From contig NZ_FVZE01000003.1 in the NCBI RefSeq assembly GCF_900168325.1, forward strand, positions 248,001-312,000: a stretch of DNA of 64,000 nucleotides, written 5' to 3'. Source of the DNA: Novosphingobium mathurense (GTDB taxonomy: Bacteria; Pseudomonadota; Alphaproteobacteria; Sphingomonadales; Sphingomonadaceae). The position numbers were made by a program, and so were the translations under genes. The notes below the pieces were generated by a model. It was not told the DNA's origin, did no database searches, and saw only the letters and a program-made list of their open reading frames with translations. Positions 1-8,649 of the stretch are shown one piece after another; positions within the stretch are counted from its first letter, which is position 1, and every line of letters begins with the position of its first letter.

Positions 1-768
1 CGGGTCGCTCACGCCGACTTCGCCGAAGGCGATGCTGCCATTGACGATGAAGACGTAGTAGAGCGCGGCTGAGAAGAAGGTCATGGCCGCAACCGCCAGC
101 GCATGGCCGAGCGGGAAGGGGCGACGCTGCTCGCCGGCGAGAGGCTTGGCCGTCTTTTCTGCTTCCTGATCCTGACCCGAGCGCTTGGGTTCGTAGAGGC
201 AGGCGAGCATGGCGAAGTAGATCGGGAAGGCAACGAGGTAGACCAGAAAGCCGCCGTTCCAGCGCACCGATGCGACAAGACCTGACAGGAGAATCACACC
301 CGAGGCGAGGAAGGGGCCGACGAGACCTTGCAGGAAAAGCCAGTTATGGCGTCCCTTCTCGTCCCAGTAATCGGCGATGAGCGTGTTGACGATGGTCAGG
401 ATGCCAGCCTCGCACACCCCCAGCGCCAGGCGCGAGGCGAAGATATGGTCGAGATCGTCGAGGAAGAAAGGTGCCGTGCCGAAGACGCCGTAGAAGAAGG
501 TGCAGAACAGGAGCAGCCGGCGCCGGCCGAAGCGGTCGACGAAGAAGCCAGCGAAAGGCGCGAGGATGGCGATGGTCAGGCCCGGGGCGGTGACCATCAT
601 CGGCACCTTGGTGGCGGCATCGGGATCGGTGCGGAAATGCTGGATCATCGCTGCCACGATCGGGAACATCGAGACGATCGCGAAGATCGGCAGAAAGCCG
701 GCAGCGACCAGGGTGATTCCCTGGGGCTTCATCGTGAGATTGCTGAAAAAGCGGCGAATCGGTGTCAT
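1..768 (-). CDS. MFS transporter, N-terminal part (cut by window edge)
   Basis: The reverse strand is open for 256 codons from an ATG at 768 to the window edge, so the C-terminal part lies outside. The protein begins MTPIRRFFSNLTMKPQG and shows about six hydrophobic helices. An MFS loop motif (FVDRFGRRR) follows helix 2 at about residues 76-84. This is typical of an inner-membrane proton symporter. A GA-rich ribosome site (GGAGTGGGAGTGG) sits just before the ATG. It is divergent from the oxidoreductase operon at 949 and shares a 180-bp promoter region carrying a TTAGAA-type inverted motif, so uptake of the operon's substrate is the natural guess. The substrate cannot be read from the sequence. 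Confidence 0.85.
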   Translation of the reverse strand, partial: MTPIRRFFSNLTMKPQGITLVAAGFLPIFAIVSMFPIVAAMIQHFRTDPDAATKVPMMVTAPGLTIAILAPFAGFFVDRFGRRRLLLFCTFFYGVFGTAPFFLDDLDHIFASRLALGVCEAGILTIVNTLIADYWDEKGRHNWLFLQGLVGPFLASGVILLSGLVASVRWNGGFLVYLVAFPIYFAMLACLYEPKRSGQDQEAEKTAKPLAGEQRRPFPLGHALAVAAMTFFSAALYYVFIVNGSIAFGEVGVSDP

Positions 769-803
769 TCCACTCCCACTCCGTGCCATTGCGGCAGCGT
801 GTA

Positions 804-822
804 TTAGAATTCGAATTTCTAT
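804..822. promoter_or_regulatory. Candidate operator, site 1 of 4 (TTAGAA...TTCTAT)
   Basis: The divergent promoter region 769-948 contains TTAGAA at 804-809 and TTCTAT at 817-822, with a 7-bp gap. The centre is also palindromic (GAATTCGAATTTC). Related pairs occur upstream of three other catabolic units, at 10802, 15256 and 37913. The cognate regulator is not obvious in this window. The motif is seen directly; its operator role is inference. Confidence 0.4.
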
Positions 823-948
823 CGGCTACTGGCCTTTCGCCGATCGGTCAATCCAGTTCACGCGCGACTCATGGGCTTGACCGATCACCCCGACAGCAAT
901 TAGAACAGCCATTTCAAACCTAACGGCAGATGGGGAGGAATTCTCGCA

Positions 949-2064
949 ATGTCCCGATTGCGGATGGGCATGATTGGCGGCGGTCCCGGCGCATTTATCG
1001 GTCCCGTGCATCGAATCGCAGCAGAGCTTGATCGCGAGATTGAGCTGGTCGCCGGTGCTTTCAGCAGCGATCCCGAACGCTCGCGCAAGGCTGGGGAATC
1101 CTATCGGATCGAGCCGGCCCGCGCCTATCCCGATGTCGCGACCATGCTGCGAGAAGAAGCCGCGCGCGAAGACGGCATCGACTTCGTTGCGGTTACCACG
1201 CCCAATCATCATCACCTTCCGGCTGTGCGCGCTGCGCTGCAGGTCGGATTGCCTGTCATCTGCGACAAGCCAGCGACCGCAACGCTGGATGAGGCGATCG
1301 AGATGGCCGAGCTGGTCGCTTCCGCCGGTCTGCCTTTCGCGCTGACCTACACGTATTCGGGCTACCCGCTCGTGCGTGAGATGCGGGCGCGCATCGCTGC
1401 CGGCGATCTGGGCCAGATCCGCAAGGTCATTGTCGAATATCCGCAAGGCTGGCTGGCGCAGCAAGCCGAAGGCAAGCAGGCCGAATGGCGGGTCGATCCC
1501 GGCCGGGCCGGGATCGGCGGGTGCATCGCCGACATTGGCGTCCACGCTTTCCAGCTCGCCGAATTCGTGACCGGTCTCAAGGTCACGCGCATCATGGCCG
1601 ATCTCGGCGCCGTGGTGCCGGGGCGCGTCCTCGACGACGATTGTCAGATCCTTCTGCGCTTCGAGAACGGTGCGCGCGGCGCGCTGCTCGCCAGCCAGAT
1701 CTCGGTCGGTGAACGCAATGGCCTGCGCATTCGCGTCTATGGCGAGAAGGGGGGTATCGACTGGCGACAGGAAAGCCCCAATGCCTTTGCTCTCTATCAC
1801 CTCGATGGCCGTACCGAGCTGGTTCAGGCCGGCGATCCGGGGCTGGGCGCTGCAGCTGTTGCCGCCAGCCGCACGCCGGGCGGCCATCCGGAGGGCTATC
1901 TGGAGGCTTTCGCCAACCTCTACCGCGATTTCGCCAAGCAGTTGCGCGGTGAGCCGGGATCGCTGGTGCCGGGCATGGCCGATGGCCTGCGCGGCATGCA
2001 ACTGATTGACCTTGCCGTGCGTGCCAGCCGGGAAGAGCTTGGCTGGATCGATTTTCCGGCCTGA
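949..2064 (+). CDS. Gfo/Idh/MocA family oxidoreductase
   Basis: A 371-residue NAD(P)-dependent sugar oxidoreductase. The N-terminal Rossmann fold carries a glycine-rich motif (GGGPGAFIGP, residues 10-19). The family CxKP motif appears as CDKPA, with its lysine at residue 107. A C-terminal Gfo/Idh alpha/beta domain follows. A GGGGAGGA ribosome site precedes the ATG. It is the first gene of a five-gene operon with a TIM-barrel isomerase, a GMC dehydrogenase pair and an MFS exporter. Relatives interconvert 3-keto and hydroxy forms of glycosides or cyclitols, and gut DgpA-type enzymes oxidise glycosides at C3 for later bond cleavage. A role in glycoside oxidation or reduction is likely; the exact substrate is unknown. 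Confidence 0.9.
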   Translation: MSRLRMGMIGGGPGAFIGPVHRIAAELDREIELVAGAFSSDPERSRKAGESYRIEPARAYPDVATMLREEAAREDGIDFVAVTTPNHHHLPAVRAALQVGLPVICDKPATATLDEAIEMAELVASAGLPFALTYTYSGYPLVREMRARIAAGDLGQIRKVIVEYPQGWLAQQAEGKQAEWRVDPGRAGIGGCIADIGVHAFQLAEFVTGLKVTRIMADLGAVVPGRVLDDDCQILLRFENGARGALLASQISVGERNGLRIRVYGEKGGIDWRQESPNAFALYHLDGRTELVQAGDPGLGAAAVAASRTPGGHPEGYLEAFANLYRDFAKQLRGEPGSLVPGMADGLRGMQLIDLAVRASREELGWIDFPA

Positions 2065-2086
2065 CGATACAACAGAGAGAACTGCC

Positions 2087-3145
2087 ATGAAGACGATCAA
2101 GGGTCCGGCCATTTTCCTTGCCCAGTTCGCCGGGGACGAAGCACCGTTCAATTCGCTCGATGCGATTGGCGACTGGGTCGCCTCGCTGGGGTACAAGGGC
2201 GTGCAGATCCCGAGCTGGGACGCGCGCCTGTTCGACTTGGCCAAGGCTGCCGAAAGCCAGGACTATTGCGACGAGGTGAAGGGCTCGCTTGCCGCGAAGG
2301 GACTGGCGATCACCGAGCTTTCGACGCACCTTCAGGGCCAGCTTGTGGCGGTTCATCCTGCCTATGACGTGCAGTTCGACGGATTCGCGGCAGAGCATGT
2401 CCGCGGCAACCCCAAGGCCCGGCAGGAATGGGCGGTCGATCAGCTCACGCTTGCCGCAAAGGCAAGCAGGCGGCTCGGCCTGAATGCCCACGCCAGTTTC
2501 TCGGGCGCGCTGGCATGGCCCTACGTCTATCCCTGGCCGCAGCGTCCGGCAGGCCTGGTCGAGGACGCCTTTGAAGAACTGGCTCGCCGCTGGAAGCCGA
2601 TCCTCGATACCTTCGACGAGAACGGCGTCGATCTCGCCTACGAAATCCATCCGGGCGAAGATCTGCATGACGGCGCAACCTTCGAGATGTTCCTTGAGCG
2701 GGTTGGCAATCACCCGCGTGCGAACATTCTCTACGATCCTTCGCACTTCGTGCTGCAACAGCTCGATTACCTGGCGTTCCTCGACATCTATCGCGAGCGC
2801 GTGAAGTGCTTTCACGTCAAGGATGCCGAATTCCGTCCCTCGGGGCGCATGGGCGTCTATGGCGGTTACCAGTCGTGGGTCGATCGACCGGGACGCTTCC
2901 GGTCGCTGGGCGACGGGCAGGTCGATTTCGCACAGATCTTTTCGAAGATGGCGCAGTACGATTTTGGCGGGTGGGCCGTGCTTGAGTGGGAATGCGCGCT
3001 CAAGCATCCCGAAGCCGGTGCGGCCGAAGGGGCACCCTTCATCGCCGATCACATCATTCGCGTGACCGAGAAAGCCTTCGACGATTTCGCGGACAGCGGC
3101 AGCGACCGCGAGGTCAATGCACGGATCATGGGAATCGGCGCATGA
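2087..3145 (+). CDS. Sugar phosphate isomerase/epimerase family TIM barrel
   Basis: A 352-residue protein of the xylose isomerase-like (AP endonuclease 2) TIM-barrel superfamily. The start is set at the ATG at 2087, 22 bases after the upstream stop and behind a purine-rich ribosome site (AACAGAGAGA). Likely divalent-metal ligands sit at Glu186 (YEIHPGE), the Asp of YDPSHF, the His of CFHVKDAEF and the Glu of VLEWECALKH, the usual E-D-H-E set. It overlaps the next gene by four bases (ATGA), so it is translationally coupled. Proteins of this type found beside Gfo/Idh enzymes and GMC dehydrogenases act on keto-sugars or keto-glycosides. Isomerase, epimerase and lyase chemistry cannot be told apart from sequence. 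Confidence 0.88.
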   Translation: MKTIKGPAIFLAQFAGDEAPFNSLDAIGDWVASLGYKGVQIPSWDARLFDLAKAAESQDYCDEVKGSLAAKGLAITELSTHLQGQLVAVHPAYDVQFDGFAAEHVRGNPKARQEWAVDQLTLAAKASRRLGLNAHASFSGALAWPYVYPWPQRPAGLVEDAFEELARRWKPILDTFDENGVDLAYEIHPGEDLHDGATFEMFLERVGNHPRANILYDPSHFVLQQLDYLAFLDIYRERVKCFHVKDAEFRPSGRMGVYGGYQSWVDRPGRFRSLGDGQVDFAQIFSKMAQYDFGGWAVLEWECALKHPEAGAAEGAPFIADHIIRVTEKAFDDFADSGSDREVNARIMGIGA

Positions 3146-3774
3146 GCGGCACGTCTTCCGGCTGGACCCGGCGCGATTTCGCCGGGGGGGCGGCACTTTT
3201 CGCGCTTGCCTTGGGCATCCCGGCCGCAGCGGTCAAGCTTACCGACCTTGATGCGGCCGACGCGCCGAGCGATCGCCAGCGCAAGCTTATCGCCGAAGTG
3301 TCCGAGCTGGTGATTCCGAAGACCGATACTCCTGGCGCTGCCGAAGTTGGCGTCGGCGATTTCGTCATTCTCGCCCTGGCACACGGGCTTTCGGGCACGC
3401 GCGATCCAGTGGCAACGGGCGTGATAACGCCTGCCCTCGCGCCATTCCGCCGCCGAGACGGGTCCCTGAGTCACCTTGACTGGCTGGAGAGCCGGCTCGA
3501 TCATGCCGCGGGAGGCGATTTTTTGCGTCGCGGCCAGGATGAGCAATTGCGCCTGCTGACCGCGATCGACGGCGAAGCCATGGCCCGAGGCGCGGAATAT
3601 TCGCCCTGGGTCGCGATCAAGGGACTGATCCTGACTGGTTACTACACCAGCGAAGTCGGCGGATCGCAGGAGCTGCGGTACGAACTCGTGCCGGGCAAGT
3701 GGGAGCCCGATATTCCGATACAGCCCGGCGACAGGGCCTTCTCAAGTGACTGGACTGCGGTGGATTTCGGCTGA
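3142..3774 (+). CDS. Gluconate 2-dehydrogenase subunit 3-like, Tat-exported small subunit
   Basis: A 210-residue protein beginning at the ATG that overlaps the previous stop. Residues 8-30 form a twin-arginine signal (TRRDFAGG followed by a hydrophobic stretch and AAA). The rest resembles the gluconate 2-dehydrogenase small (gamma) subunit, which partners an FAD-containing GMC large subunit and helps carry it across the membrane. The GMC gene starts 5 bases downstream and lacks its own signal, which fits co-export of the complex. No haem-binding cytochrome subunit is encoded next door, so the electron acceptor is unclear. Family assignment is confident; partnership with the next gene is inference from spacing. 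Confidence 0.85.
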   Translation: MSGTSSGWTRRDFAGGAALFALALGIPAAAVKLTDLDAADAPSDRQRKLIAEVSELVIPKTDTPGAAEVGVGDFVILALAHGLSGTRDPVATGVITPALAPFRRRDGSLSHLDWLESRLDHAAGGDFLRRGQDEQLRLLTAIDGEAMARGAEYSPWVAIKGLILTGYYTSEVGGSQELRYELVPGKWEPDIPIQPGDRAFSSDWTAVDFG

Positions 3775-3779
3775 TAACA

Positions 3780-5471
3780 ATGGAAAATCTGCAATTTGAT
3801 GCGATCGTCGTCGGCTCGGGCATCACCGGAGGCTGGGCTGCCAAGCAGCTGACCGAAGCGGGCCTCAAGGTGCTCATGCTCGAACGCGGGCGCAAGATCG
3901 AGCATCAGGTCGACTACGAGAACGAGACCAAGGCGCCTTGGGAAATGCCGTTCCGCGGCGTTGGCGATACCGAGCTCTACAATCGTGAATACTCGGTGCA
4001 GATGCTCAACCGGCACTTCACCGAATTCACGCAGGATCACTTCGTCAACGATGCCGACCAGCCTTACCAGAAGACGAAGGGGAGCGATTTTGACTGGTTC
4101 CGTTCCTACCAGCTCGGCGGGCGTTCGCTGACCTGGGGACGCCAGTGCTATCGCTGGTCTGACTACGATTTCGGCGCGAACAAGCGCGACGGCTTCGGCA
4201 CCGATTGGCCGATCCGTTACGCCGATCTCGCTCCGTGGTACGACATGGTCGAGGACTTCGTCGGTGTTTCCGGCTCGCATGAAGGGCTGCCCCAGCTACC
4301 CGACGGCAAGTTCCTCCCGCCGATGGAGCTCAACTGCGTCGAGGCTGCCCTGCGTGAGCGTATCCTTGCGAAGTATCCCGATCGCTTGATCACCATCGGC
4401 CGCACCGCAAACCTGACAGAGGCTCGTCCCGAACAGGGCCGGGCGCATTGCCAGTATCGTTCGATCTGCGCGCGCGGTTGCTCCTACGGCGCCTATTTCT
4501 CGACCCAGTCGGCAACGCTTCCGGCTGCGAAGAAGACCGGCCTGTTGACTGTTGTAACCGACGCGCAGGTCACGAAGCTGGAATATGATGCCCAGACCAG
4601 ACGCGTCAGCGCCGTTCACTGGATCGACACCAAGACCAGTGAGCGTAAGCGGGCCAGCTCGCGCATTGTCTTCCTCAACGCCGGTGCCTTCAACTCGGTG
4701 CACGTCCTGCTCAATTCTGCAAGCGAGACCATGCCCAACGGTCTTGCCAATTCGAGCGGTGTATTGGGCACGCACATCATGGATCATGCCAATACCATGG
4801 CGGCGATGGCCGTCGTGCCCGGTTTCGAAGACAGGACCAGCTTCGGGAACCGGCCGACCGGTATCGTGATTCCCCGATTCCGCAACCTGGACAAGCTGGA
4901 TGGTGACGGCTTCACCCGCGGATACTCATTCCAGGGCGGCGCCCTGCAGGGTACCTGGACGCGCGGCAAGCGCATGCCGGGCATTGGAGAGGACTTCAAG
5001 GAAGAGCTCCACAAGATCGGTCCCTGGTCGATGGTGCTTGTCGTCTTCGCCGATTCCATGCCGCGGGCCAGCAACCGTCTGACCCTCAGCAAGCGTCTCG
5101 ATCCGCGGGGCGTGCCGCAGCTTGAGATTGCATTCGCCCACGGCAAGGAAGAGCTCGCAGCACTCGCCGACGCCAAGAAAGAGGCTGCGGCCATGCTCAA
5201 TTCGGCTGGAGCGCACGTGGTCATGGGCTTCGACCAGCCCGGCCATGGTGGCACTGCCATCCATGAAATGGGCGGTGCACGCATGGGTTGGGATCCGAAG
5301 ACTTCGGTCCTCAACCGCTGGAGCCAGTCCCACGACGTGGCGAACCTGTTCGTGACCGATGGCGCACAGATGAGTTCGTCTGCCTGCCAGAATCCCTCGC
5401 TTACGTACATGGCCCTCACTGCAAGAGCCTGCGACGCGGCAGTGAAGATGCTCAAGGAAGGCGTCATTTGA
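3780..5471 (+). CDS. GMC family FAD-dependent dehydrogenase, large subunit
   Basis: A 563-residue flavoprotein. The N-terminal FAD-binding motif is VVGSGITGGWAAKQL near residue 10, and a C-terminal GMC domain carries HEMGGARMG (His495) and CQNPSLTYMAL (Asn538), the conserved active-site region. It has no signal peptide, so the preceding Tat-exported small subunit probably carries it to the periplasm. Members of this pair oxidise gluconate, glucose or pyranosides at C2 or C3. With the Gfo/Idh and TIM-barrel genes upstream and a C-glycoside deglycosidase pair elsewhere in the window, glycoside 3-dehydrogenase is an attractive role. Other sugar-alcohol substrates are possible. It ends in TTGA, overlapping the following TTG start. 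Confidence 0.9.
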   Translation: MENLQFDAIVVGSGITGGWAAKQLTEAGLKVLMLERGRKIEHQVDYENETKAPWEMPFRGVGDTELYNREYSVQMLNRHFTEFTQDHFVNDADQPYQKTKGSDFDWFRSYQLGGRSLTWGRQCYRWSDYDFGANKRDGFGTDWPIRYADLAPWYDMVEDFVGVSGSHEGLPQLPDGKFLPPMELNCVEAALRERILAKYPDRLITIGRTANLTEARPEQGRAHCQYRSICARGCSYGAYFSTQSATLPAAKKTGLLTVVTDAQVTKLEYDAQTRRVSAVHWIDTKTSERKRASSRIVFLNAGAFNSVHVLLNSASETMPNGLANSSGVLGTHIMDHANTMAAMAVVPGFEDRTSFGNRPTGIVIPRFRNLDKLDGDGFTRGYSFQGGALQGTWTRGKRMPGIGEDFKEELHKIGPWSMVLVVFADSMPRASNRLTLSKRLDPRGVPQLEIAFAHGKEELAALADAKKEAAAMLNSAGAHVVMGFDQPGHGGTAIHEMGGARMGWDPKTSVLNRWSQSHDVANLFVTDGAQMSSSACQNPSLTYMALTARACDAAVKMLKEGVI

Positions 5472-6922
5472 CCGAAGTTGCGTCGCCGCCGCTTGCGGTG
5501 CACCAGAGCGTAGAAGATACCGCCGGAAACCTGACCGATCGCCAGAAGACCCTTGCCTACCTGACACTGATGGTGGCGCTGGTCCTGGAAATCGTTGACG
5601 TTACCATCGTCAACACGGCCCTGCCCGTGATCGAAAAGGATTTCGGTTCAGCTGCCGCCGAAGCGCAATGGGTGTCGGCCGGGTACTCGCTTGCCTTTGC
5701 GCTGCTCCTGATGCTGGGCGGCCGTTTGGGTGATGCGCTGGGCTATCGCCGTCTGTTCATCGGGGGCGTGGCCGGCTTTACGCTGGCTTCGGTCCTGTGC
5801 GGTCTTTCGACAAGTCCCGAACAACTGATTGCCGCGCGCGTGGCGCAGGGCTGTGCCGGGGCGATGATGGCACCGCAGGTCATGGCCTTGATCCAGGTCC
5901 TGTTCGAGCCTCTGGAACGCGTGGCAAAATTGGCCTGGGTTGGCGTGATAGGCGGTCTTTCCGCCATCGCCGGGCCGATCATCGGTGGCCTGCTCATTCA
6001 CGCCAACCTCTTCGGGCTCGGCTGGCGTAGTGTCTTCCTCATCAATGCGCCGGTAGGCATGATCGCCTTGATCGTTGCCTGGAAGCTTTTGCCCAAGGCT
6101 CGCTCCGAACATGCCCGCGGCATCGACGGTTGGGGAACCCTCATGTTCGCGGCGGGTATGGCAAGTCTGCTGTTCCCGCTCGTACGCGGGAGCGACCTCG
6201 GCTGGCAACCCTGGCACTTCGCGCTTCTTCTGGCTGCGCCGGTCCTGCTGTTGCTGGTGTGGCGGCGGACGCAGCAGAGGACCGAACGCGGCGCTGCCAG
6301 CATGTTCCACCCCGAACTCTTTTCCCAGAAGCAGTTCCCTATGGGCCTGATGCTGGCATTGCTTTTCGGTACTTCGACGAGTGGCTTCCTTTTCGTTTTC
6401 GCCTTCGGCGTGCAGAAGATTTTGGGATACTCGCCGCTTCAGACTGGCCTCCTGCACATTCCATTCAGTGTCGGGGTCATGATTGGCATTGCCTTCCTGG
6501 GGCGCAAGCTGATTGCCAGCCATGGCAAGTGGGTCCTTGTTGGCGGGGTTACCTGCATGGTCTTGTTCTCGGCCGGTACGCTTGGTTGGATCGCAACGGG
6601 CGGACAGGGCTGGTGGGTGCTTGGCTGCCTTGCGCTGGCAGGCGCAGGGATGGGTATGACCAATGGCCCGTTGACCCCGGTGATCCTTGCTCGTGTCGAC
6701 CGGCAGCATGCAGGCGCGGCCAGCGGGCTGATAAAGACGGTGCAGGAACTGGGGATGGCTCTTGGCGTGGCGATAGTCGGCACCGCCTTTTTCGCGAGCG
6801 CGCAGGCAGGAGAGGTGGGACAGGTCCTGCCGGCCATATTTGTGATCGTGGCTCTGTTGCTCGGGTGTCTCGTCCTGGCCATTCGCCTTCCTGCCCCATT
6901 GTTCCCCGAGCACGACGCTTGA
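5468..6922 (+). CDS. DHA2-type MFS transporter (EmrB/QacA family)
   Basis: A 484-residue membrane protein with about 14 hydrophobic helices. It carries the DHA2 signature VDVTIVNTALPVI in helix 1, a WVSAGYSL segment and an LGGRLGDALGYRR loop motif. The start is taken as the TTG at 5468, which overlaps the GMC stop (TTGA) and lies about 8 bases after an AAGGAAGG ribosome site. No in-frame ATG sits near the family N-terminus. It is the last gene of the operon. DHA2 proteins usually export drugs or small organics, so it may export a toxic aglycone or an oxidised product; some relatives import instead. Confidence 0.87.
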   Translation: MTEVASPPLAVHQSVEDTAGNLTDRQKTLAYLTLMVALVLEIVDVTIVNTALPVIEKDFGSAAAEAQWVSAGYSLAFALLLMLGGRLGDALGYRRLFIGGVAGFTLASVLCGLSTSPEQLIAARVAQGCAGAMMAPQVMALIQVLFEPLERVAKLAWVGVIGGLSAIAGPIIGGLLIHANLFGLGWRSVFLINAPVGMIALIVAWKLLPKARSEHARGIDGWGTLMFAAGMASLLFPLVRGSDLGWQPWHFALLLAAPVLLLLVWRRTQQRTERGAASMFHPELFSQKQFPMGLMLALLFGTSTSGFLFVFAFGVQKILGYSPLQTGLLHIPFSVGVMIGIAFLGRKLIASHGKWVLVGGVTCMVLFSAGTLGWIATGGQGWWVLGCLALAGAGMGMTNGPLTPVILARVDRQHAGAASGLIKTVQELGMALGVAIVGTAFFASAQAGEVGQVLPAIFVIVALLLGCLVLAIRLPAPLFPEHDA

Positions 6923-6938
6923 CCGGAAATTAGGTTCC

Positions 6939-6965
6939 AAGTCGGCGCTCTTGGCGCCTGACTTT
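6939..6965 (+). terminator. Terminator-like hairpin after the GMC/MFS operon
   Basis: Seventeen bases after the stop, AAGTCGGCGC can pair with GCGCC-T-GACTT across a TCTTG loop, giving ten pairs with one bulged base. No long T run follows, so efficiency is uncertain. The rest of the 325-bp gap to 7248 shows no convincing gene. It holds a CTGGAA-N7-TTCCGG pair at 7058-7076 and an 8-bp inverted repeat at 7225-7253. Confidence 0.45.
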
Positions 6966-7224
6966 GAGTTACCTGCTTGGATCGCCGGCGCGGTAGTGGG
7001 CGGCTGCCGTCGGCCCAACTGAACTGCGGGCGAATGGCAAGTTTTCAGGCTTTTGATCTGGAAGACGCTTTTCCGGCTCCGCCAACGAAACGAGCGTATA
7101 ACGCAACGGTCATTCACAGCCGCACAGAGGGTGTTCTTGACCTGGACCGATCAATCGAATCTGTCATGTCCTCGTGTGAGTGAACCCGAGATGGATATGG
7201 TCCGTGCGGCGTGATACGCGCTAT

Positions 7225-7253
7225 TCCCATCCTCGATAACATACCGGATGGGA
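7225..7253. promoter_or_regulatory. Inverted repeat overlapping the metY start
   Basis: TCCCATCC (7225-7232) and GGATGGGA (7246-7253) form a perfect 8-bp inverted repeat separated by 13 bases. The right arm covers the ATG at 7248. It could be an operator or an mRNA hairpin hiding that start, in which case the in-frame ATG at 7260 would be used. Function is inference. Confidence 0.35.
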
Positions 7254-8549
7254 TACAAGATGGCCGACCTGAAACTTGAAACGATGACCGTGCATGCCGG
7301 GTGCGAACCCGATCCGACAACCAATGCCCGGATCACTCCCATCTACCAGACGGCTAGCTATGTGTTCGACAGTGCCGAACATGCCGCGGATCTGTTCGCG
7401 CTGAAGCAGTTCGGTAACATCTATTCGCGGATCATGAATCCCACAAACGACGTGCTGGAGAAGAAGATCGCAGCACTTGAGGGAGGTGTCGGCGCGCTCG
7501 GCGTGGCAAGCGGCCACGCGGCGCAGTTGGTGGCGTTTCACACCTTGATGGAACCGGGTTGCAATATCGTCGCCGCGCGCAGGCTGTATGGCGGTTCGCT
7601 CAACCAGATGGGCGAAGCGTTCCGTAAGTTCGGCTGGGAAACCCGCTTCGTCGATGTCGACGATCCTGAGAATGTCCGCGCCGCGATCGATGAAAAGACT
7701 CGCTGCGTCTTCATCGAGAGCCTTGCCAACCCCGGCGGCGTAGTGACCGACATCGCGGCCATTGCAGACATCGCCCATGAAGGCGGTGTTCCCCTGATCG
7801 TCGACAATACGATGGCCAGCCCGATGCTGTGTCGCCCATTCGAGCATGGGGCCGACATAGTTACCCACTCGACGACCAAGTTCCTCAACGGACATGGCAA
7901 TTCCGTCGGCGGCGTGATCGTCGATTCCGGGCGGTTCGACTGGAAGGCGCAAGCGCACAAGTTTCCCAGCCTGACGCAGCCGAACGGTTCATATCACGGA
8001 GCGGTCCTTGTCGATGCGCTGGAGCCGGTCGGTCCCATTGCTTTCATCATCGCCTGCCGCGTTCTTGGCTTGCGTGACTTGGGGCCGGCCATGGCACCGC
8101 AGAACGCATGGCTCGCGCTCACCGGCATGGAGACGCTGGCACTGCGTATGGAGCGACATTGTGACAACGCACTGGCGGTCGCAAAATGGCTCGAACAGCA
8201 CGAAAAGATCGAATGGGTTTCCTATGCCGGGCTTGAGGGCAATCGTTACAAGCCCCTTGCCGACAAATACCTCGGCGGCAGGGGCGGGGCGGTCTTCACC
8301 TTCGGGGTGAAAGGCGGATTTGAGGCGGGCGTGAAGCTGGTTTCCAGTGTCAAGCTGTTCAGCCATCTTGCCAATATCGGCGATACGCGCTCGCTCATCA
8401 TCCACCCCGCCTCGACCACGCACAGCCAGCTTGAAGGTGACGAACTCATTGCTGCCGGGGCGGGCCCGGACGTCGTGCGTATATCGGTTGGCATCGAGCA
8501 TATCGACGACATCATTGCAGACCTCGAAACGGGGCTGAGCAGTATCTGA
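7248..8549 (+). CDS. metY: O-acetylhomoserine sulfhydrylase-type PLP enzyme
   Basis: A 433-residue Cys/Met-metabolism PLP enzyme, cytosolic. The PLP lysine is Lys211 in STTKFLNGHGNSVGG. The N-terminus has ARITPIYQTASYVF, and the C-terminus has LIIHPASTTHSQL and GIEHIDDIIADL, both characteristic of the family. Its length and the long C-terminal part match O-acetylhomoserine aminocarboxypropyltransferase rather than the shorter cystathionine gamma-synthases. It makes homocysteine from O-acetylhomoserine and sulfide. Two starts are possible, ATG 7248 and ATG 7260 (MADLKLETM); the latter fits the family N-terminus well. It stands alone. Methionine gamma-lyase is an alternative reading. Confidence 0.85.
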   Translation: MGYKMADLKLETMTVHAGCEPDPTTNARITPIYQTASYVFDSAEHAADLFALKQFGNIYSRIMNPTNDVLEKKIAALEGGVGALGVASGHAAQLVAFHTLMEPGCNIVAARRLYGGSLNQMGEAFRKFGWETRFVDVDDPENVRAAIDEKTRCVFIESLANPGGVVTDIAAIADIAHEGGVPLIVDNTMASPMLCRPFEHGADIVTHSTTKFLNGHGNSVGGVIVDSGRFDWKAQAHKFPSLTQPNGSYHGAVLVDALEPVGPIAFIIACRVLGLRDLGPAMAPQNAWLALTGMETLALRMERHCDNALAVAKWLEQHEKIEWVSYAGLEGNRYKPLADKYLGGRGGAVFTFGVKGGFEAGVKLVSSVKLFSHLANIGDTRSLIIHPASTTHSQLEGDELIAAGAGPDVVRISVGIEHIDDIIADLETGLSSI

Positions 8550-8572
8550 TTTGCACGCCGGCAATTCTTCTG

Positions 8573-8604
8573 GCTGACAGGACGGTGCAAACCGGCCTGT
8601 CAGC
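8573..8604. terminator. Bidirectional terminator hairpin between convergent genes
   Basis: GCTGACAGG (8573-8581) pairs perfectly with CCTGTCAGC (8596-8604). The interior adds CGGT-GCAA-ACCG, a second stem closed by a GCAA tetraloop. It lies between the converging ends of metY and the RNase H-like gene. No strong T run follows on either side. Confidence 0.55.
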
Positions 8605-8649
8605 GCGGAGCCGTGGCCGTCAACGACCGCGGCGTCGGCGCAGTCGGTG

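Noticed and set aside
7058..7076. CTGGAA-N7-TTCCGG resembling the shared operator, upstream of metY
   Set aside because: It lacks the TAGAA core, has a different right half, and precedes a methionine biosynthesis gene rather than a catabolic unit.
7180..7247. SAM riboswitch upstream of metY
   Set aside because: The region lacks the conserved SAM-I, SAM-II or SAM/SAH core sequences; only a short inverted repeat is present.
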